Assembly (NCBI RefSeq): GCF_017303295.1
Contig: NZ_JAFKOK010000014.1
Coordinates: forward strand, 62,001-126,000
DNA: 64,000 nt
Direction of reading: 5' to 3'
Source: Rhodobacter sp. NTK016B
Lineage (GTDB): Bacteria; Pseudomonadota; Alphaproteobacteria; Rhodobacterales; Rhodobacteraceae
The translations under genes were made by a program, and so were the position numbers. Positions 7,093 to 18,265 of the stretch are shown piece by piece; the first letter of the stretch is position 1, and each line of letters opens with the position of its first letter. The notes under the pieces were generated by a model, which was not told the origin of the DNA, did not search any database, and worked only from the letters and a program-made list of their open reading frames with translations.

Positions 7093-8487
7093 TCAATAAT
7101 GAATCGCCCGGCCGTATGCGTCGAGCACGCTTTCATGCATCATCTCGCTCAGCGTCGGATGCGGGAAGACCGTGTGCATCAGGTCTTCCTCGGTCGTTTC
7201 CAGCGTGCGGCCGATGACATAGCCCTGGATAAGCTCGGTCACTTCCGCGCCGATCATATGCGCGCCCAGAAGCTCGCCGGTCTTGGCGTCGAAAATCGTC
7301 TTCACCATGCCTTCGGGCTCGCCCAGGGCAATCGCCTTGCCGTTACCGATGAAGGGGAAACGCCCGACCTTGATGTCGTAACCCGCTTCCTTCGCTTTAG
7401 CCTCGGTCAGGCCGACGCTTGCAACCTGCGGATGGCAATAGGTGCAGCCGGCGATGGTGTTGGGCTTAATCGGATGCGGATGCTGGCCCGCGATCATCTC
7501 GGCGACGATGACGCCTTCGTGGCTGGCCTTATGCGCCAGCCACGGCGCCCCGGCGATATCGCCGATCGCCCACAGACCCTTGACCCCGGTGCGGCAATAC
7601 TCGTCGACCACGACATGCGTGCGGTCGATCTTCACGCCCAGTTCTTCCAGGCCCAGCCCTTCGACATTGCCGACGATGCCGACCGCCGAAATCACCGTGT
7701 CGAAATCCTCGGTCGTGGTCTTGCCGCCCGCTTCCAGATGCGCGGTGACCTTGCCGTTGCCGCGGTCGAGTTTCTTGACCGTGGTCTTTTCCTTGATCTT
7801 CATGCCCTGCTTGGTGAACTGCTTCTTGGCGAAGGCCGAGATCTCGGCATCTTCCACCGGCAGCACCCGGTCCATCACTTCGACCACCGTGGTATCGGCG
7901 CCCAGCGTGTTGAAGAAGCTGGCAAATTCGATACCGATCGCGCCCGAGCCGATGACCAGCAGCTTCTTGGGCATCCGCTTGGGGTCGAGCGCGTGCTTGT
8001 AGGTCCAGACCAGATCGCCATCGGCTTCCAGCCCCGGCAATTCGCGCGCGCGCGCGCCGGTGGCAAGGATGATGTCGGGCGCCTTGAGCGTCTCCTCACC
8101 CTTGTCGCCCTTGACCGAGACCTTGCCCGCGGCCGGGATCGTGGCCTTGCCCATGAAGACGGTGATCTTGTTCTTCTTCATCAGATGGCCGATGCCGCCC
8201 GAAAGCTGCCCGGCCACCCCGCGCGAGCGTTTGACCACGGCGGACAGATCAAAGTCGATCTTGTCCGCGCTCAGGCCAAAATCCTTGGCGCGGTGCATCA
8301 GGTGGAAGACCTCGGCTGAGCGCAGCAGCGCCTTGGTCGGAATGCAGCCCCAGTTCAGGCAGATGCCGCCCAGATGCTCGCGCTCGACAATGGCAACCTT
8401 CTTGCCAAGCTGGGCGGCGCGGATCGCCGCCACATAGCCGCCGGGGCCCGCCCCGATCACGACGACATCAAAGCTCTGCTCTGCCAT
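7093..8487 (-). CDS. lpdA: Dihydrolipoyl dehydrogenase (E3)
   Basis: This 464-residue flavoprotein reoxidises dihydrolipoamide in 2-oxoacid dehydrogenase complexes. It has an N-terminal FAD motif VVVIGAGPGGYVAA, the redox disulphide in GGICLNWGCIPTKALL (about residues 36-51), an NAD motif LLVIGSGAIGIEFASF, and the C-terminal dimerisation domain with the active His-Glu in FPHPTLSEMMHE. The ATG at 8487 has a GGGAGG site 7 bp upstream and is preferred over an in-frame ATG at 8502. It stands alone here, with no E1 or E2 gene adjacent. Confidence 0.95.
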   Translation of the reverse strand: MAEQSFDVVVIGAGPGGYVAAIRAAQLGKKVAIVEREHLGGICLNWGCIPTKALLRSAEVFHLMHRAKDFGLSADKIDFDLSAVVKRSRGVAGQLSGGIGHLMKKNKITVFMGKATIPAAGKVSVKGDKGEETLKAPDIILATGARARELPGLEADGDLVWTYKHALDPKRMPKKLLVIGSGAIGIEFASFFNTLGADTTVVEVMDRVLPVEDAEISAFAKKQFTKQGMKIKEKTTVKKLDRGNGKVTAHLEAGGKTTTEDFDTVISAVGIVGNVEGLGLEELGVKIDRTHVVVDEYCRTGVKGLWAIGDIAGAPWLAHKASHEGVIVAEMIAGQHPHPIKPNTIAGCTYCHPQVASVGLTEAKAKEAGYDIKVGRFPFIGNGKAIALGEPEGMVKTIFDAKTGELLGAHMIGAEVTELIQGYVIGRTLETTEEDLMHTVFPHPTLSEMMHESVLDAYGRAIHY

Positions 8488-8510
8488 GGATCCCTCCCGC
8501 ATGGAATATG

Positions 8511-8524
8511 GTTTAGCACTAAAC
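8511..8524. promoter_or_regulatory. Perfect palindrome upstream of lpdA, candidate operator
   Basis: GTTTAG-CA-CTAAAC is a perfect 6-bp inverted repeat with a 2-bp centre, 24 bp before the lpdA start. Its size and AT-rich arms resemble MarR-type operators. The regulator is unknown. Confidence 0.4.
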
Positions 8525-8629
8525 TATTTCTCAGGCGCATGCAACAGCGCTGGTCCAGGAGCCGGCGGCGCCGGGCGAATAGCCGCCCTGCATGGACCGA
8601 AAAGCCCAATGACGCCGCGCGGTCCGGGA

Positions 8630-9211
8630 TCAAGCCGCTTCAAGCCCGCGAACGGTAGCGCCATAGCCGCCCTCGGCAAGCCACGCGGCCTCGGCAGCCG
8701 TGGTCTCGCGTCCGAGCGCCTCGTTGCGGAAGGGGAAGCGGCGAAAGCGGCGGATGATGTCCCGATGCGCGCGCGCATGAACGATATTGGGTCCGCCGGT
8801 TTCGGGCAGCCGGGCAAGCATCAGCGCCACGCAGCGATCCTGATCGAACGGGCTTTCCGAATGCATGAGCGGCATGTAACAGAATTGCCGCAGCGGCTCG
8901 GGGATCTTCATATCGGAATTGTTGAGCCACATGTAATGCGACACCCGCCGCGCCTTGAAATCGGTGGCAAAGGCCTTGCCCTGACCCCGGAACATGTTGC
9001 GCGGAAACTGATCGGTCAGCAGCAGATAGGCCAGCATCCCGTCCGGGCAGGACATCCAGTTGCGCAGCCCGCCGGCATTGGCGGTGTTCCAGTCCTCTTC
9101 GAAACGCGACCGGATCTCTGCATCCAGCGCCTCACCTCCGGCATACCAGCCATCGGGCCCCAGATCGTTCCAGTAATCGAGGATCGCGTCGGCGCGGGCG
9201 GTGGTCGTCAT
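8630..9211 (-). CDS. DUF924 family protein
   Basis: This 193-residue protein matches DUF924, an all-helical TPR-like family of unknown function common in proteobacteria. Landmarks are ILDYWNDLGPDGWYAGGEALD near the N terminus, LLTDQFPRNMFRGQGKAFATD (the most conserved family segment, about residues 63-83), and CYMPLMHSES with HARAHRDIIRRFRRFP-type residues later. The start at 9211 has an AGGAG site 7 bp upstream. It is not clearly in an operon with either neighbour. Confidence 0.9.
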   Translation of the reverse strand: MTTTARADAILDYWNDLGPDGWYAGGEALDAEIRSRFEEDWNTANAGGLRNWMSCPDGMLAYLLLTDQFPRNMFRGQGKAFATDFKARRVSHYMWLNNSDMKIPEPLRQFCYMPLMHSESPFDQDRCVALMLARLPETGGPNIVHARAHRDIIRRFRRFPFRNEALGRETTAAEAAWLAEGGYGATVRGLEAA

Positions 9212-9322
9212 GGCGGGCTCCTTTTTCGCCAGCCTGCGCCGAGCGCAGGGTGGCGGTCAAGCCCGCCATCGATCACCCGTTGGCGAGAGCCGCGCAAAAG
9301 CGGCCCCTGCCCGTCTTTGCGC

Positions 9323-10564
9323 TCAGGATGACTGCGACTCGGCCTCGGTCTGTTCGAGCGCCGCTTCGATGGTCACCACCGATGCCGTGGGCGAAATCGC
9401 CGTGTAGCTGCCCTGCGCATCGGGCGTCGAGCGGCGCTGCGTCATCCGCCAGCCGGCATAGGCTGCGAGCAGCATGAAGATGATGCCCATATACAGGAAG
9501 AAGCCCGACGGCCCGATGGCGCCCATCAGCCAGCCGGTAACGATCGGGCCCGAAATCGCGCCGATCCCGTTGATGAACATCAACCCGGCCGAGGCCGCCG
9601 CCATGTCGCTGTTGTCGAGATAGTCGTTCACATAAGCCAGCAGCAGCGAATAGAGCGGGTTCGAGATCCCGCCCATCAGCACGCCGATGCCGATCATCAT
9701 CACGAAGGGCACGTCGAACAAGACCGGCACCATCAGCACCACGCTGCCCGCAATCGCCAGCGCAAGGATCAGCAGGCGCCGGTCGGTCCGGTCGCTGAGC
9801 ATGCCGATGGGAAATTGCAGAAACAGCCCGCCCACATAGATCGAGGCGATGAAGATCGACAGATCACGGATATTCAGCCCCGCCTGCGTGCCCCATACCG
9901 AGGCCATGCCGAATTGCGCCGAGAACACGCCGCCCAGCAGGAACATGCCCACGCAACCCAGCGGCGACGCCTCATAGAGAGCCTTGAAGCTCAGACGCTT
10001 GGTCGTGTCAAAGGCCGGCGCAGGCGAGATCGACAGCAGGATCGGCGTGAAGGACAGCGACACCAGAACCGAAGGGATGACGAACAGGATATAACCCGAC
10101 GGATCGCCGAAATTCAGCAACGCCTGCGCGGCGATGATGCCGATCATCTGCACGATCAGGTACAGCGACAGCGCCTGCCCCCGCGTCTCGTTGGTCGAGG
10201 CGTTGTTGAGCCAGCTCTCGGCAGTGATGTAGACGCCCGAAAACGAGAAGCCAATCAGCACCCGCATGACCGACCACGCGATCCAGTTGGGCGCCGCCGC
10301 GTAGAGGATCAGCACCGCCGAAATCAGCGAGCCGAGCGCCGCGTAAACGCGGACATGCCCGACCCGGCGGATCATTTCGGGCGCCAGCCGCGAGCCGAAC
10401 AGGAAGCCCACGAAATAGCACGACATAACGACCGACATCTGCGTGGTCGAGAAATCCTCGATCCCGCCGCGGATACCCAGAAGCGTCCCCTGCATGCCGT
10501 TGCCCAGCATCAGCAGCATCAGCCCGAACAACAGGGGCCAAGTCGATCCGAGAACTTTTAGCAT
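9323..10564 (-). CDS. MFS transporter
   Basis: This 413-residue protein has about 12 hydrophobic helices and major facilitator features: SRLAPEMIRRVGHVRVYAAL after the second helix and FPIGMLSDRTDRRLL in the middle, which is the duplicated loop 2-3 / 8-9 Arg/Asp motif. The general layout is like YcaD-type drug or unknown-substrate carriers, and I cannot assign a substrate. Start 10564 is preceded by GGAGCG; an upstream in-frame ATG at 10597 would add 11 polar residues. The C-terminal 35 residues are a polar cytoplasmic tail. Confidence 0.85.
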   Translation of the reverse strand: MLKVLGSTWPLLFGLMLLMLGNGMQGTLLGIRGGIEDFSTTQMSVVMSCYFVGFLFGSRLAPEMIRRVGHVRVYAALGSLISAVLILYAAAPNWIAWSVMRVLIGFSFSGVYITAESWLNNASTNETRGQALSLYLIVQMIGIIAAQALLNFGDPSGYILFVIPSVLVSLSFTPILLSISPAPAFDTTKRLSFKALYEASPLGCVGMFLLGGVFSAQFGMASVWGTQAGLNIRDLSIFIASIYVGGLFLQFPIGMLSDRTDRRLLILALAIAGSVVLMVPVLFDVPFVMMIGIGVLMGGISNPLYSLLLAYVNDYLDNSDMAAASAGLMFINGIGAISGPIVTGWLMGAIGPSGFFLYMGIIFMLLAAYAGWRMTQRRSTPDAQGSYTAISPTASVVTIEAALEQTEAESQSS

Positions 10565-10742
10565 TGGGGCGCTCCGGTCTGTCCAAGCGTTTCTCACCTA
10601 GCACAGTTACAGTAACGTGAAGGCTGAAAAGCGGCATCTCGGCAACGCTTTGCCCGAACCGTGCAAACGAAGTCCCGCCTAAACCAGATGATCGGCACGC
10701 TCGTCAACAGGATCCTTCGATCCCGGTCGGGTCAGGCGGAGA

Positions 10743-11117
10743 TCAGCGCACGACCTTGCCGCCGCCCCGCTGCCATGCGCCCAGATTGCCGAGGTTATAC
10801 ACCTCTACAAAGCCGTGCCGCTTCAGGATCCCCGCAGCCCGGCCCGACCGCGCGCCCGAGGCGCAATACAGATACAGCGGATGTCCGGCCTTGCGCGCCG
10901 CCGCCAGCCGCTTGTCGAAATGACCAGACGCCGGGTCGGCCGTCAGGTGCAGGCGGTTCAGCGGCAGGTTCAGCGCGCCCTGGGCTTTGCCCGACCGCGT
11001 CTCGGCCTCTTCGCGCACATCGATGATCAGCGCGCGATTGGCGCTCGCCGCGTTGACGGCCTCGGCGGGATCGACAGCGGACGCGCCGCCCATAAGCGAG
11101 GAAAACAGGTTGAACAT
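10743..11117 (-). CDS. Rhodanese-like domain protein
   Basis: A 124-residue single-domain rhodanese. The active-site loop is LYCASGARSGRA (about residues 82-93) with the persulphide-forming Cys at its start. RALIIDVREEAE (about residues 28-39) is the conserved Asp-Val-Arg element. Such proteins move sulphane sulphur or sense it, usually in the cytoplasm. The N terminus FNLFSSLMGGASA is short and mildly hydrophobic but not a convincing signal peptide. It is divergent from uvrA. Confidence 0.85.
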   Translation of the reverse strand: MFNLFSSLMGGASAVDPAEAVNAASANRALIIDVREEAETRSGKAQGALNLPLNRLHLTADPASGHFDKRLAAARKAGHPLYLYCASGARSGRAAGILKRHGFVEVYNLGNLGAWQRGGGKVVR

Positions 11118-11251
11118 CGTCAGGCTCCGCAGGGATGAACAGGATCGGTTGAGTGTGAGATAGCAAGCCGGGCGAAAATATTCAAGATACGGAATTTGTC
11201 TTTCGCTGCAGGGCGGAAAAATCTGTCCGGGCGCCTGCTGGAACCGTCAAA

Positions 11252-11266
11252 GTTTACTATTTGTTC
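11252..11266 (+). promoter_or_regulatory. LexA (SOS) box candidate upstream of uvrA
   Basis: GTTT-ACTATTT-GTTC fits the alphaproteobacterial LexA direct repeat GTTC-N7-GTTC with one mismatch. It covers a plausible -10 hexamer TACTAT (11255-11260), so bound LexA would block initiation. The uvrA ATG is 97 bp downstream. uvrA is a common SOS gene, which supports the call. The rest of 11118-11363 shows no gene. Confidence 0.6.
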
Positions 11267-11363
11267 ACTGCGGCCCATTGGAGACTCGCCGCGCGTGCAC
11301 TATCTTCGCGCCGAAGGCTCGCGCTGAGGGCCGCAACACGACACGAGCCGGAAGCGAAAAAAC

Positions 11364-14228
<2,865 letters not shown>

Positions 14229-14230
14229 GG

Positions 14231-14256
14231 AAGGGGGGCTTTCCGCCCCCCTCTTT
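14231..14256 (+). terminator. Terminator after uvrA
   Basis: An 8-bp stem, AGGGGGGC (14232-14239) and GCCCCCCT (14245-14252), with a TTTCC loop is followed by CTTTG. It forms the left part of the repeated intergenic element at 14231-14305. Confidence 0.8.
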
Positions 14257-14305
14257 GCCATCTGGCAAATTCACCCCCCGAGAGTATTTCGGGCAGAATG
14301 AAAAG
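14231..14305 (+). repeat. Dispersed intergenic element, copy after uvrA
   Basis: The element has four blocks in order: the G6/C6 terminator hairpin, a second small hairpin TTTGCC-atct-GGCAAA (14254-14269), ACCCCCCGAG, and a conserved 3' block GAGTATTTCGGGCAGAATG (14282-14300) ending in AAAAG. The same blocks recur after coxM (52264-52336), and the 3' block recurs after queA on the minus strand (16507-16529). It lies between convergent uvrA and gcdH. Confidence 0.7.
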
Positions 14306-14312
14306 CCGAGCG

Positions 14313-15533
14313 TCAGAAGAACGCCTGCAATCCCGTCTGCGCGCGGCCGAGGATTAGCGCATGGACGTCATGCGTACCCTCATAGGTGTTGACGGTTTCC
14401 AAGTTCACCATATGGCGGATGACCTGGAATTCCTCGGAAATTCCGTTGCCACCATGCATGTCGCGCGCGACGCGGGCGATATCCAGCGCCTTGCCGCAAT
14501 TGTTGCGTTTGATCAGGCTGATCATCTCGGGTGCGCCCTGCGCCTCGTCCAGGAGGCGTCCGACCTGAAGCGCCGCCTGCAGGCCCAGGGTGATCTCGGT
14601 CTGCATATCGGCGAGCTTTTTCTGGAACAGCTGCGTGCCTGCGATCGGCTTGTCGAACTGCTTGCGGTCGAGCCCGTATTGGCGCGCCGCGTGCCAGCAG
14701 AATTCGGCTGCGCCCATCACGCCCCAGGCGATGCCGTAGCGCGCGCGGTTGAGGCAACCGAACGGACCTTTGAGCCCCTCGACATAGGGTAGCAAGGCGT
14801 CTTCGCCCACCTCGACATTGTTCATCACGATTTCGCCGGTGGTCGAGGCGCGCAAGCTGAGCTTGCCTTCAATCGTGGGCGCGCTGAGCCCCTGCATCCC
14901 CTTTTCCAGCACGAAGCCGCGGATGCGTCCGCCATGCGCTTCGGACTTGGCCCAAACCACGAAAACATCGGCGAAGGGCGCGTTCGAGATCCACATTTTC
15001 GAGCCGTTCAGGCGGTAGCCGGTCTCGGTCTTCACCGCACGGGTCTTCATCCCCGCCGGGTCCGAACCGGCATCGGGTTCGGTCAGACCGAAACAGCCGA
15101 TCAGCTGACCCGAGGCCAGCCCGGGCAGATATTTCTGCCGCTGCTCTTCCGAGCCATAGGCGTAGATCGGGTACATCACCAGCGAGCTTTGCACCGACAT
15201 CATCGAGCGATAGCCGCTATCGACGCGCTCGATCTCGCGCGCGACCAGACCATAGGTCACGTAGCCAGCGCCCAGCCCGCCATATTCCTCAGGCACGGTG
15301 ACGCCCAGAAGCCCGGCCTCGCCCATCAGCGGGAACAGCGACGGGTCCGAGGTTTCCTCGCGGAACGCCTTGATCACGCGCGGCTGCAGCACCGTTTGCG
15401 CGAAATCGCGCGCGGCATCGCGCAGCATGCGCTCGTCCTCGGTCAGCTGGGTATCGAGACGCAGGGCATCGTCCCATTGGAACCGGGCGAGGTCGGGGGC
15501 GTCTTTGGGCTTCAGCTTGGGGCGATCGGACAT
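14313..15533 (-). CDS. gcdH: Glutaryl-CoA dehydrogenase (acyl-CoA dehydrogenase family)
   Basis: At 406 residues, this FAD enzyme oxidises and decarboxylates glutaryl-CoA to crotonyl-CoA in lysine, hydroxylysine and tryptophan breakdown. The acyl-CoA dehydrogenase core is visible as [13 protein letters not shown] (about residues 146-158) and [18 protein letters not shown]. The catalytic Glu lies in [19 protein letters not shown] near the C terminus, the pattern typical of the glutaryl-CoA subgroup. A GAGAGG site precedes the ATG. It is divergent from a LysR regulator, the arrangement seen for gcdH/gcdR pairs. Confidence 0.92.
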   Translation of the reverse strand: MSDRPKLKPKDAPDLARFQWDDALRLDTQLTEDERMLRDAARDFAQTVLQPRVIKAFREETSDPSLFPLMGEAGLLGVTVPEEYGGLGAGYVTYGLVAREIERVDSGYRSMMSVQSSLVMYPIYAYGSEEQRQKYLPGLASGQLIGCFGLTEPDAGSDPAGMKTRAVKTETGYRLNGSKMWISNAPFADVFVVWAKSEAHGGRIRGFVLEKGMQGLSAPTIEGKLSLRASTTGEIVMNNVEVGEDALLPYVEGLKGPFGCLNRARYGIAWGVMGAAEFCWHAARQYGLDRKQFDKPIAGTQLFQKKLADMQTEITLGLQAALQVGRLLDEAQGAPEMISLIKRNNCGKALDIARVARDMHGGNGISEEFQVIRHMVNLETVNTYEGTHDVHALILGRAQTGLQAFF

Positions 15534-15602
15534 GGGGGCCTCTCAGTTTTGGGGATGGGTCGAAATACCATGAGACAGCGGCGCGAAAAACGGATAAATC
15601 GG

Positions 15603-15614
15603 CATAGAACTATG
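15603..15614. promoter_or_regulatory. Palindrome between gcdH and its LysR gene
   Basis: CATAG-AA-CTATG is a perfect 5-bp inverted repeat 10 bp before the LysR start, in the 91-bp divergent interval. It could be part of an autoregulatory LysR site, but it does not show a full T-N11-A dyad, so the assignment is tentative. Confidence 0.3.
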
Positions 15615-15624
15615 AGGGAATGGA

Positions 15625-16494
15625 ATGCTTCAACGCCGCCTTCTGCCCAATACGCCCGCGCTTCTGGCCTTTGACGCTGTCGCGCGGACCGGGAATTTTA
15701 CCGCTGCCGCGCGCGATCTGGGGCAGACGCAGGGCGCGGTCTCGCGGCAGGTGGCGCAGCTTGAAGGACAGCTGGGCGTGGCGCTGGTCACGCGCGGCGC
15801 GCGCGCCGCGCGGCTCACCGAGGCCGGCGCCGCCTATGCCCGCGCCGTGCGCTCGGCCCTCGACACGCTGGGACAGGGCGCGATGGAGGCGCTTGGCCAG
15901 ACGCCCGAACCCGGACTGCATCTGGCGATCCTGCCCACCTTCGGCACCCGCTGGCTGATGCCGCGCATCCCCCGCTTCGTGCGCCGCCACCCCGAGATCA
16001 CGCTGCATGTCACCACGCGGATCGGTCAGTTCGATCTTGCCGGTGCTGGCATTGATGCGGCCATCCATTCGGGGCGCGGAGACTGGCCCGGCGCGAGACT
16101 GACGCTGCTGATGGAAGAGCGCGTGATCCCGGTCGCCGCGCCCGGCACGCCCGGCGTCGCGGGGCAGCCGCTTCTGGCGCTGGCGACGCGGCCGCAGGCC
16201 TGGCCCGACTGGTGGGCGCATAGCGGGCAGCGCGGCGCGTTGCCCGCGCCGTCGATGCGGCTTGAACAGGTGGCAACGCTGGCGCAGGCGGCGGCGGCGG
16301 GAATGGGTGTCGCGCTGATGCCCGCTTTCCTGATCCGGCCCGAGCTCGACAGCGGCGCGCTGGTGCCGCTGGGCCCCGAGACATCGACGGGCTTCGGCTA
16401 TTGGTTCGTCGAACCCGATGCCACGCCCAAGCCCGCCACAGCCCATTTCAAGGACTGGCTGCTGACCGAAACCGACCGCGATACGGTGGTCTAG
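15625..16494 (+). CDS. LysR family regulator, probable GcdR-type activator of gcdH
   Basis: A 289-residue LysR-type regulator. The N-terminal winged helix-turn-helix is LLAFDAVARTGNFTAAARDLGQ (in sections, residues 13-34) with AVSRQVAQLEGQLGVAL. The effector domain begins near residue 92 (LHLAILPTFGTRWLMPRIPRF), like the GcvA/AmpR subgroup. Its position, divergent from gcdH, suggests it controls glutaryl-CoA breakdown; the effector might be glutaryl-CoA or glutarate, which is inference. A GAGGG site lies 7 bp before the ATG. Confidence 0.85.
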   Translation: MLQRRLLPNTPALLAFDAVARTGNFTAAARDLGQTQGAVSRQVAQLEGQLGVALVTRGARAARLTEAGAAYARAVRSALDTLGQGAMEALGQTPEPGLHLAILPTFGTRWLMPRIPRFVRRHPEITLHVTTRIGQFDLAGAGIDAAIHSGRGDWPGARLTLLMEERVIPVAAPGTPGVAGQPLLALATRPQAWPDWWAHSGQRGALPAPSMRLEQVATLAQAAAAGMGVALMPAFLIRPELDSGALVPLGPETSTGFGYWFVEPDATPKPATAHFKDWLLTETDRDTVV

Positions 16495-16506
16495 CCCGGC
16501 CCGCCT

Positions 16507-16529
16507 CTTTCATTCTGCCACAAATACTC
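16507..16529 (-). repeat. Dispersed intergenic element, 3' block after queA
   Basis: On the minus strand this reads GAGTATTTGTGGCAGAATG followed by AAAG, nearly identical to 14282-14305 (differences only at two central bases and one A). It begins at the queA stop codon and points in the queA direction, as the other copies do relative to uvrA and coxM. Confidence 0.6.
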
Positions 16530-17583
16530 AGTCGCGCCGGGGCAACAGAAGCGAGGCGTCGCCGTAGCTGAAGAAACGGTAGCCAGAAACCACGGCATGG
16601 GCATAGATCGCGTCAATCCGCTCCTTGCCCATCAGGGCCGAGACGAGCATCAGCAGCGTCGATTTGGGCAGGTGGAAATTGGTCATCAACCCGTCTGTCG
16701 CGTGGAACTCGAAGCCGGGATAGATGAAAATATCCGTCTCACCGCGCCAGGGCTCGACGCGGCCCGAGCGTGCCGCGCTTTCAATCAGGCGCAGCGCCGT
16801 CGTGCCGACCGGGATCACCCGGCCGCCTGCGGCCTTTGTGGCGTTGATCGCGTCGGCGGCTTCGGGCGTGACCTCGCCCCACTCGGCATGCATCCGGTGG
16901 GTTGTCACATCCTCGACCTTCACGGGCAGGAAAGTCCCCGCGCCGACATGCAGCGTAACTTCGGTAAACGCGACGCCTTTTTCCCTGAGCGCGTCGAGCA
17001 AGGATGCGTCGAAATGCAGGCTGGCGGTCGGGGCCGCGACGGCGCCACGGGCGCGGGCAAAGACGGTCTGGTAATCCTCGGCATCCTGCGCATCGGCGGG
17101 GCGGCGGCTTTCGATATAGGGGGGTAGCGGCATCCGCCCCGCCGCGTCGAGCGCGGCGTCGAAGTCAGGGCCCTTCAGGTCGAAATCCAGCACGGCCTCG
17201 GTCTCGTCGCGCGCGCTGACGGTGGCGGTCAGGCCCGCGCCGAAATCGACGCGGTCACCGAGCGCCAGCTTGCGCAACGGCCGGGCCAGTACGCGCCAGC
17301 CACCTGCGGGCTCGGGGTTCAGAAGAGTAGCCTCGATCCGCGCCACGCCCGAGCCGTCTTTCGTCGCCCGCGTCCGCGTGCCGAACAGCCGAGCGGGGAT
17401 CACGCGTGTATTGTTCAGAACCAGCCGGTCGCCCGGTTGCAGGATCTCGGTAAGATCCCGGACATGCCGGTCGGCGATCGCCTCCCCCTCGGCCAGCAGC
17501 AGCCGCGCCGCCGGGCGCGGCTTCACAGGCCGCGTGGCAATCAGCTCTTCGGGCAGGTCGAAGTCGAAATCGCTCAGTTTCAT
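16528..17583 (-). CDS. queA: S-adenosylmethionine:tRNA ribosyltransferase-isomerase
   Basis: The 351-residue enzyme transfers the ribosyl part of SAM to preQ1 in the tRNA wobble position, making epoxyqueuosine. Family hallmarks are [18 protein letters not shown] at residues 5-22, [29 protein letters not shown] with [13 protein letters not shown], and the C-terminal [15 protein letters not shown]. Start 17583 is preceded by GGAGAG; the in-frame ATG at 17598 is not. It is divergent from bcp by 85 bp. The tgt gene usually found next to queA is not next to this copy. Confidence 0.95.
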   Translation of the reverse strand: MKLSDFDFDLPEELIATRPVKPRPAARLLLAEGEAIADRHVRDLTEILQPGDRLVLNNTRVIPARLFGTRTRATKDGSGVARIEATLLNPEPAGGWRVLARPLRKLALGDRVDFGAGLTATVSARDETEAVLDFDLKGPDFDAALDAAGRMPLPPYIESRRPADAQDAEDYQTVFARARGAVAAPTASLHFDASLLDALREKGVAFTEVTLHVGAGTFLPVKVEDVTTHRMHAEWGEVTPEAADAINATKAAGGRVIPVGTTALRLIESAARSGRVEPWRGETDIFIYPGFEFHATDGLMTNFHLPKSTLLMLVSALMGKERIDAIYAHAVVSGYRFFSYGDASLLLPRRD

Positions 17584-17668
17584 GCGGTCTCTCCGCAAAT
17601 TTCCGCTTGCCGCCCTTTAACGCCGCGGCACTTCGACTACAACTTAGGAGACGACGAAGGAGTCTCCC

Positions 17669-18139
17669 ATGGACATCGACGACCAAGCCCCCGATTTCAC
17701 CGCCCCCATGCAGGATGGCGCCACGATCACCCTGTCGGAATTCCGCGGCCAGCCCGTGGTGCTGTATTTCTACCCCAAGGCCGACACGCCGGGCTGCACG
17801 CAAGAGGCCAAGGATTTCACCGAGCTGGGCCACGACTTCAAGAAACTCGGCGCCAAGGTGATCGGCGTCAGCAAAGACGCGCCCGCCAAGCTGGAAAAGT
17901 TCGGGCTGAAATACGATCTGGGCGTCACGCTGGTCTCGGATGCCGAAGGCGATATCTGCGAACGCTACGGCGTCTGGGGCGAAAAGAAGATGTATGGCAA
18001 GACCTTCATGGGCATCACCCGCGCCACGTTCCTGATCGACGGTCAGGGCAATATCGCGCGGATCTGGCCCAAGGTCAGCGTCAAGGGCCATGCCGAAGAG
18101 GTGCTCGCCGCCGTGCACGAGATGCAGCAGATCGAGTAA
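17669..18139 (+). CDS. bcp: Bcp-type thioredoxin-dependent peroxiredoxin
   Basis: A 156-residue peroxiredoxin that reduces hydroperoxides in the cytoplasm. The peroxidatic Cys is in YPKADTPGCTQEAKDF (about residue 46). Bcp enzymes often have a resolving Cys five residues later, but here that position is Lys, so this is the 1-Cys-like form. A second Cys occurs later in GDICERYG (about residue 91) and could resolve in an atypical way. The remaining family features VVLYFYP, KVIGVSKD and GKTFMGITRATFLID are intact. Confidence 0.92.
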   Translation: MDIDDQAPDFTAPMQDGATITLSEFRGQPVVLYFYPKADTPGCTQEAKDFTELGHDFKKLGAKVIGVSKDAPAKLEKFGLKYDLGVTLVSDAEGDICERYGVWGEKKMYGKTFMGITRATFLIDGQGNIARIWPKVSVKGHAEEVLAAVHEMQQIE

Positions 18140-18203
18140 GCGCGGATCTCTGCCCTGCCCTTGCCTGCCCGCGCGCGGCATTATATCAGTCCGAAGACTT
18201 CCC

Positions 18204-18222
18204 GGGGGCCATCGCGGCCCCC
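18204..18222 (+). terminator. GC-rich hairpin between bcp and prfB
   Basis: GGGGGCC (18204-18210) and GGCCCCC (18216-18222) form a perfect 7-bp stem with a five-base loop. The following bases are not T-rich until 18241, so it is either a weak terminator of bcp or a structured prfB leader. Confidence 0.4.
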
Positions 18223-18265
18223 TCGCCTTTGGCGATATCCCTTTTTGCTGACACAGGTGACCTGA

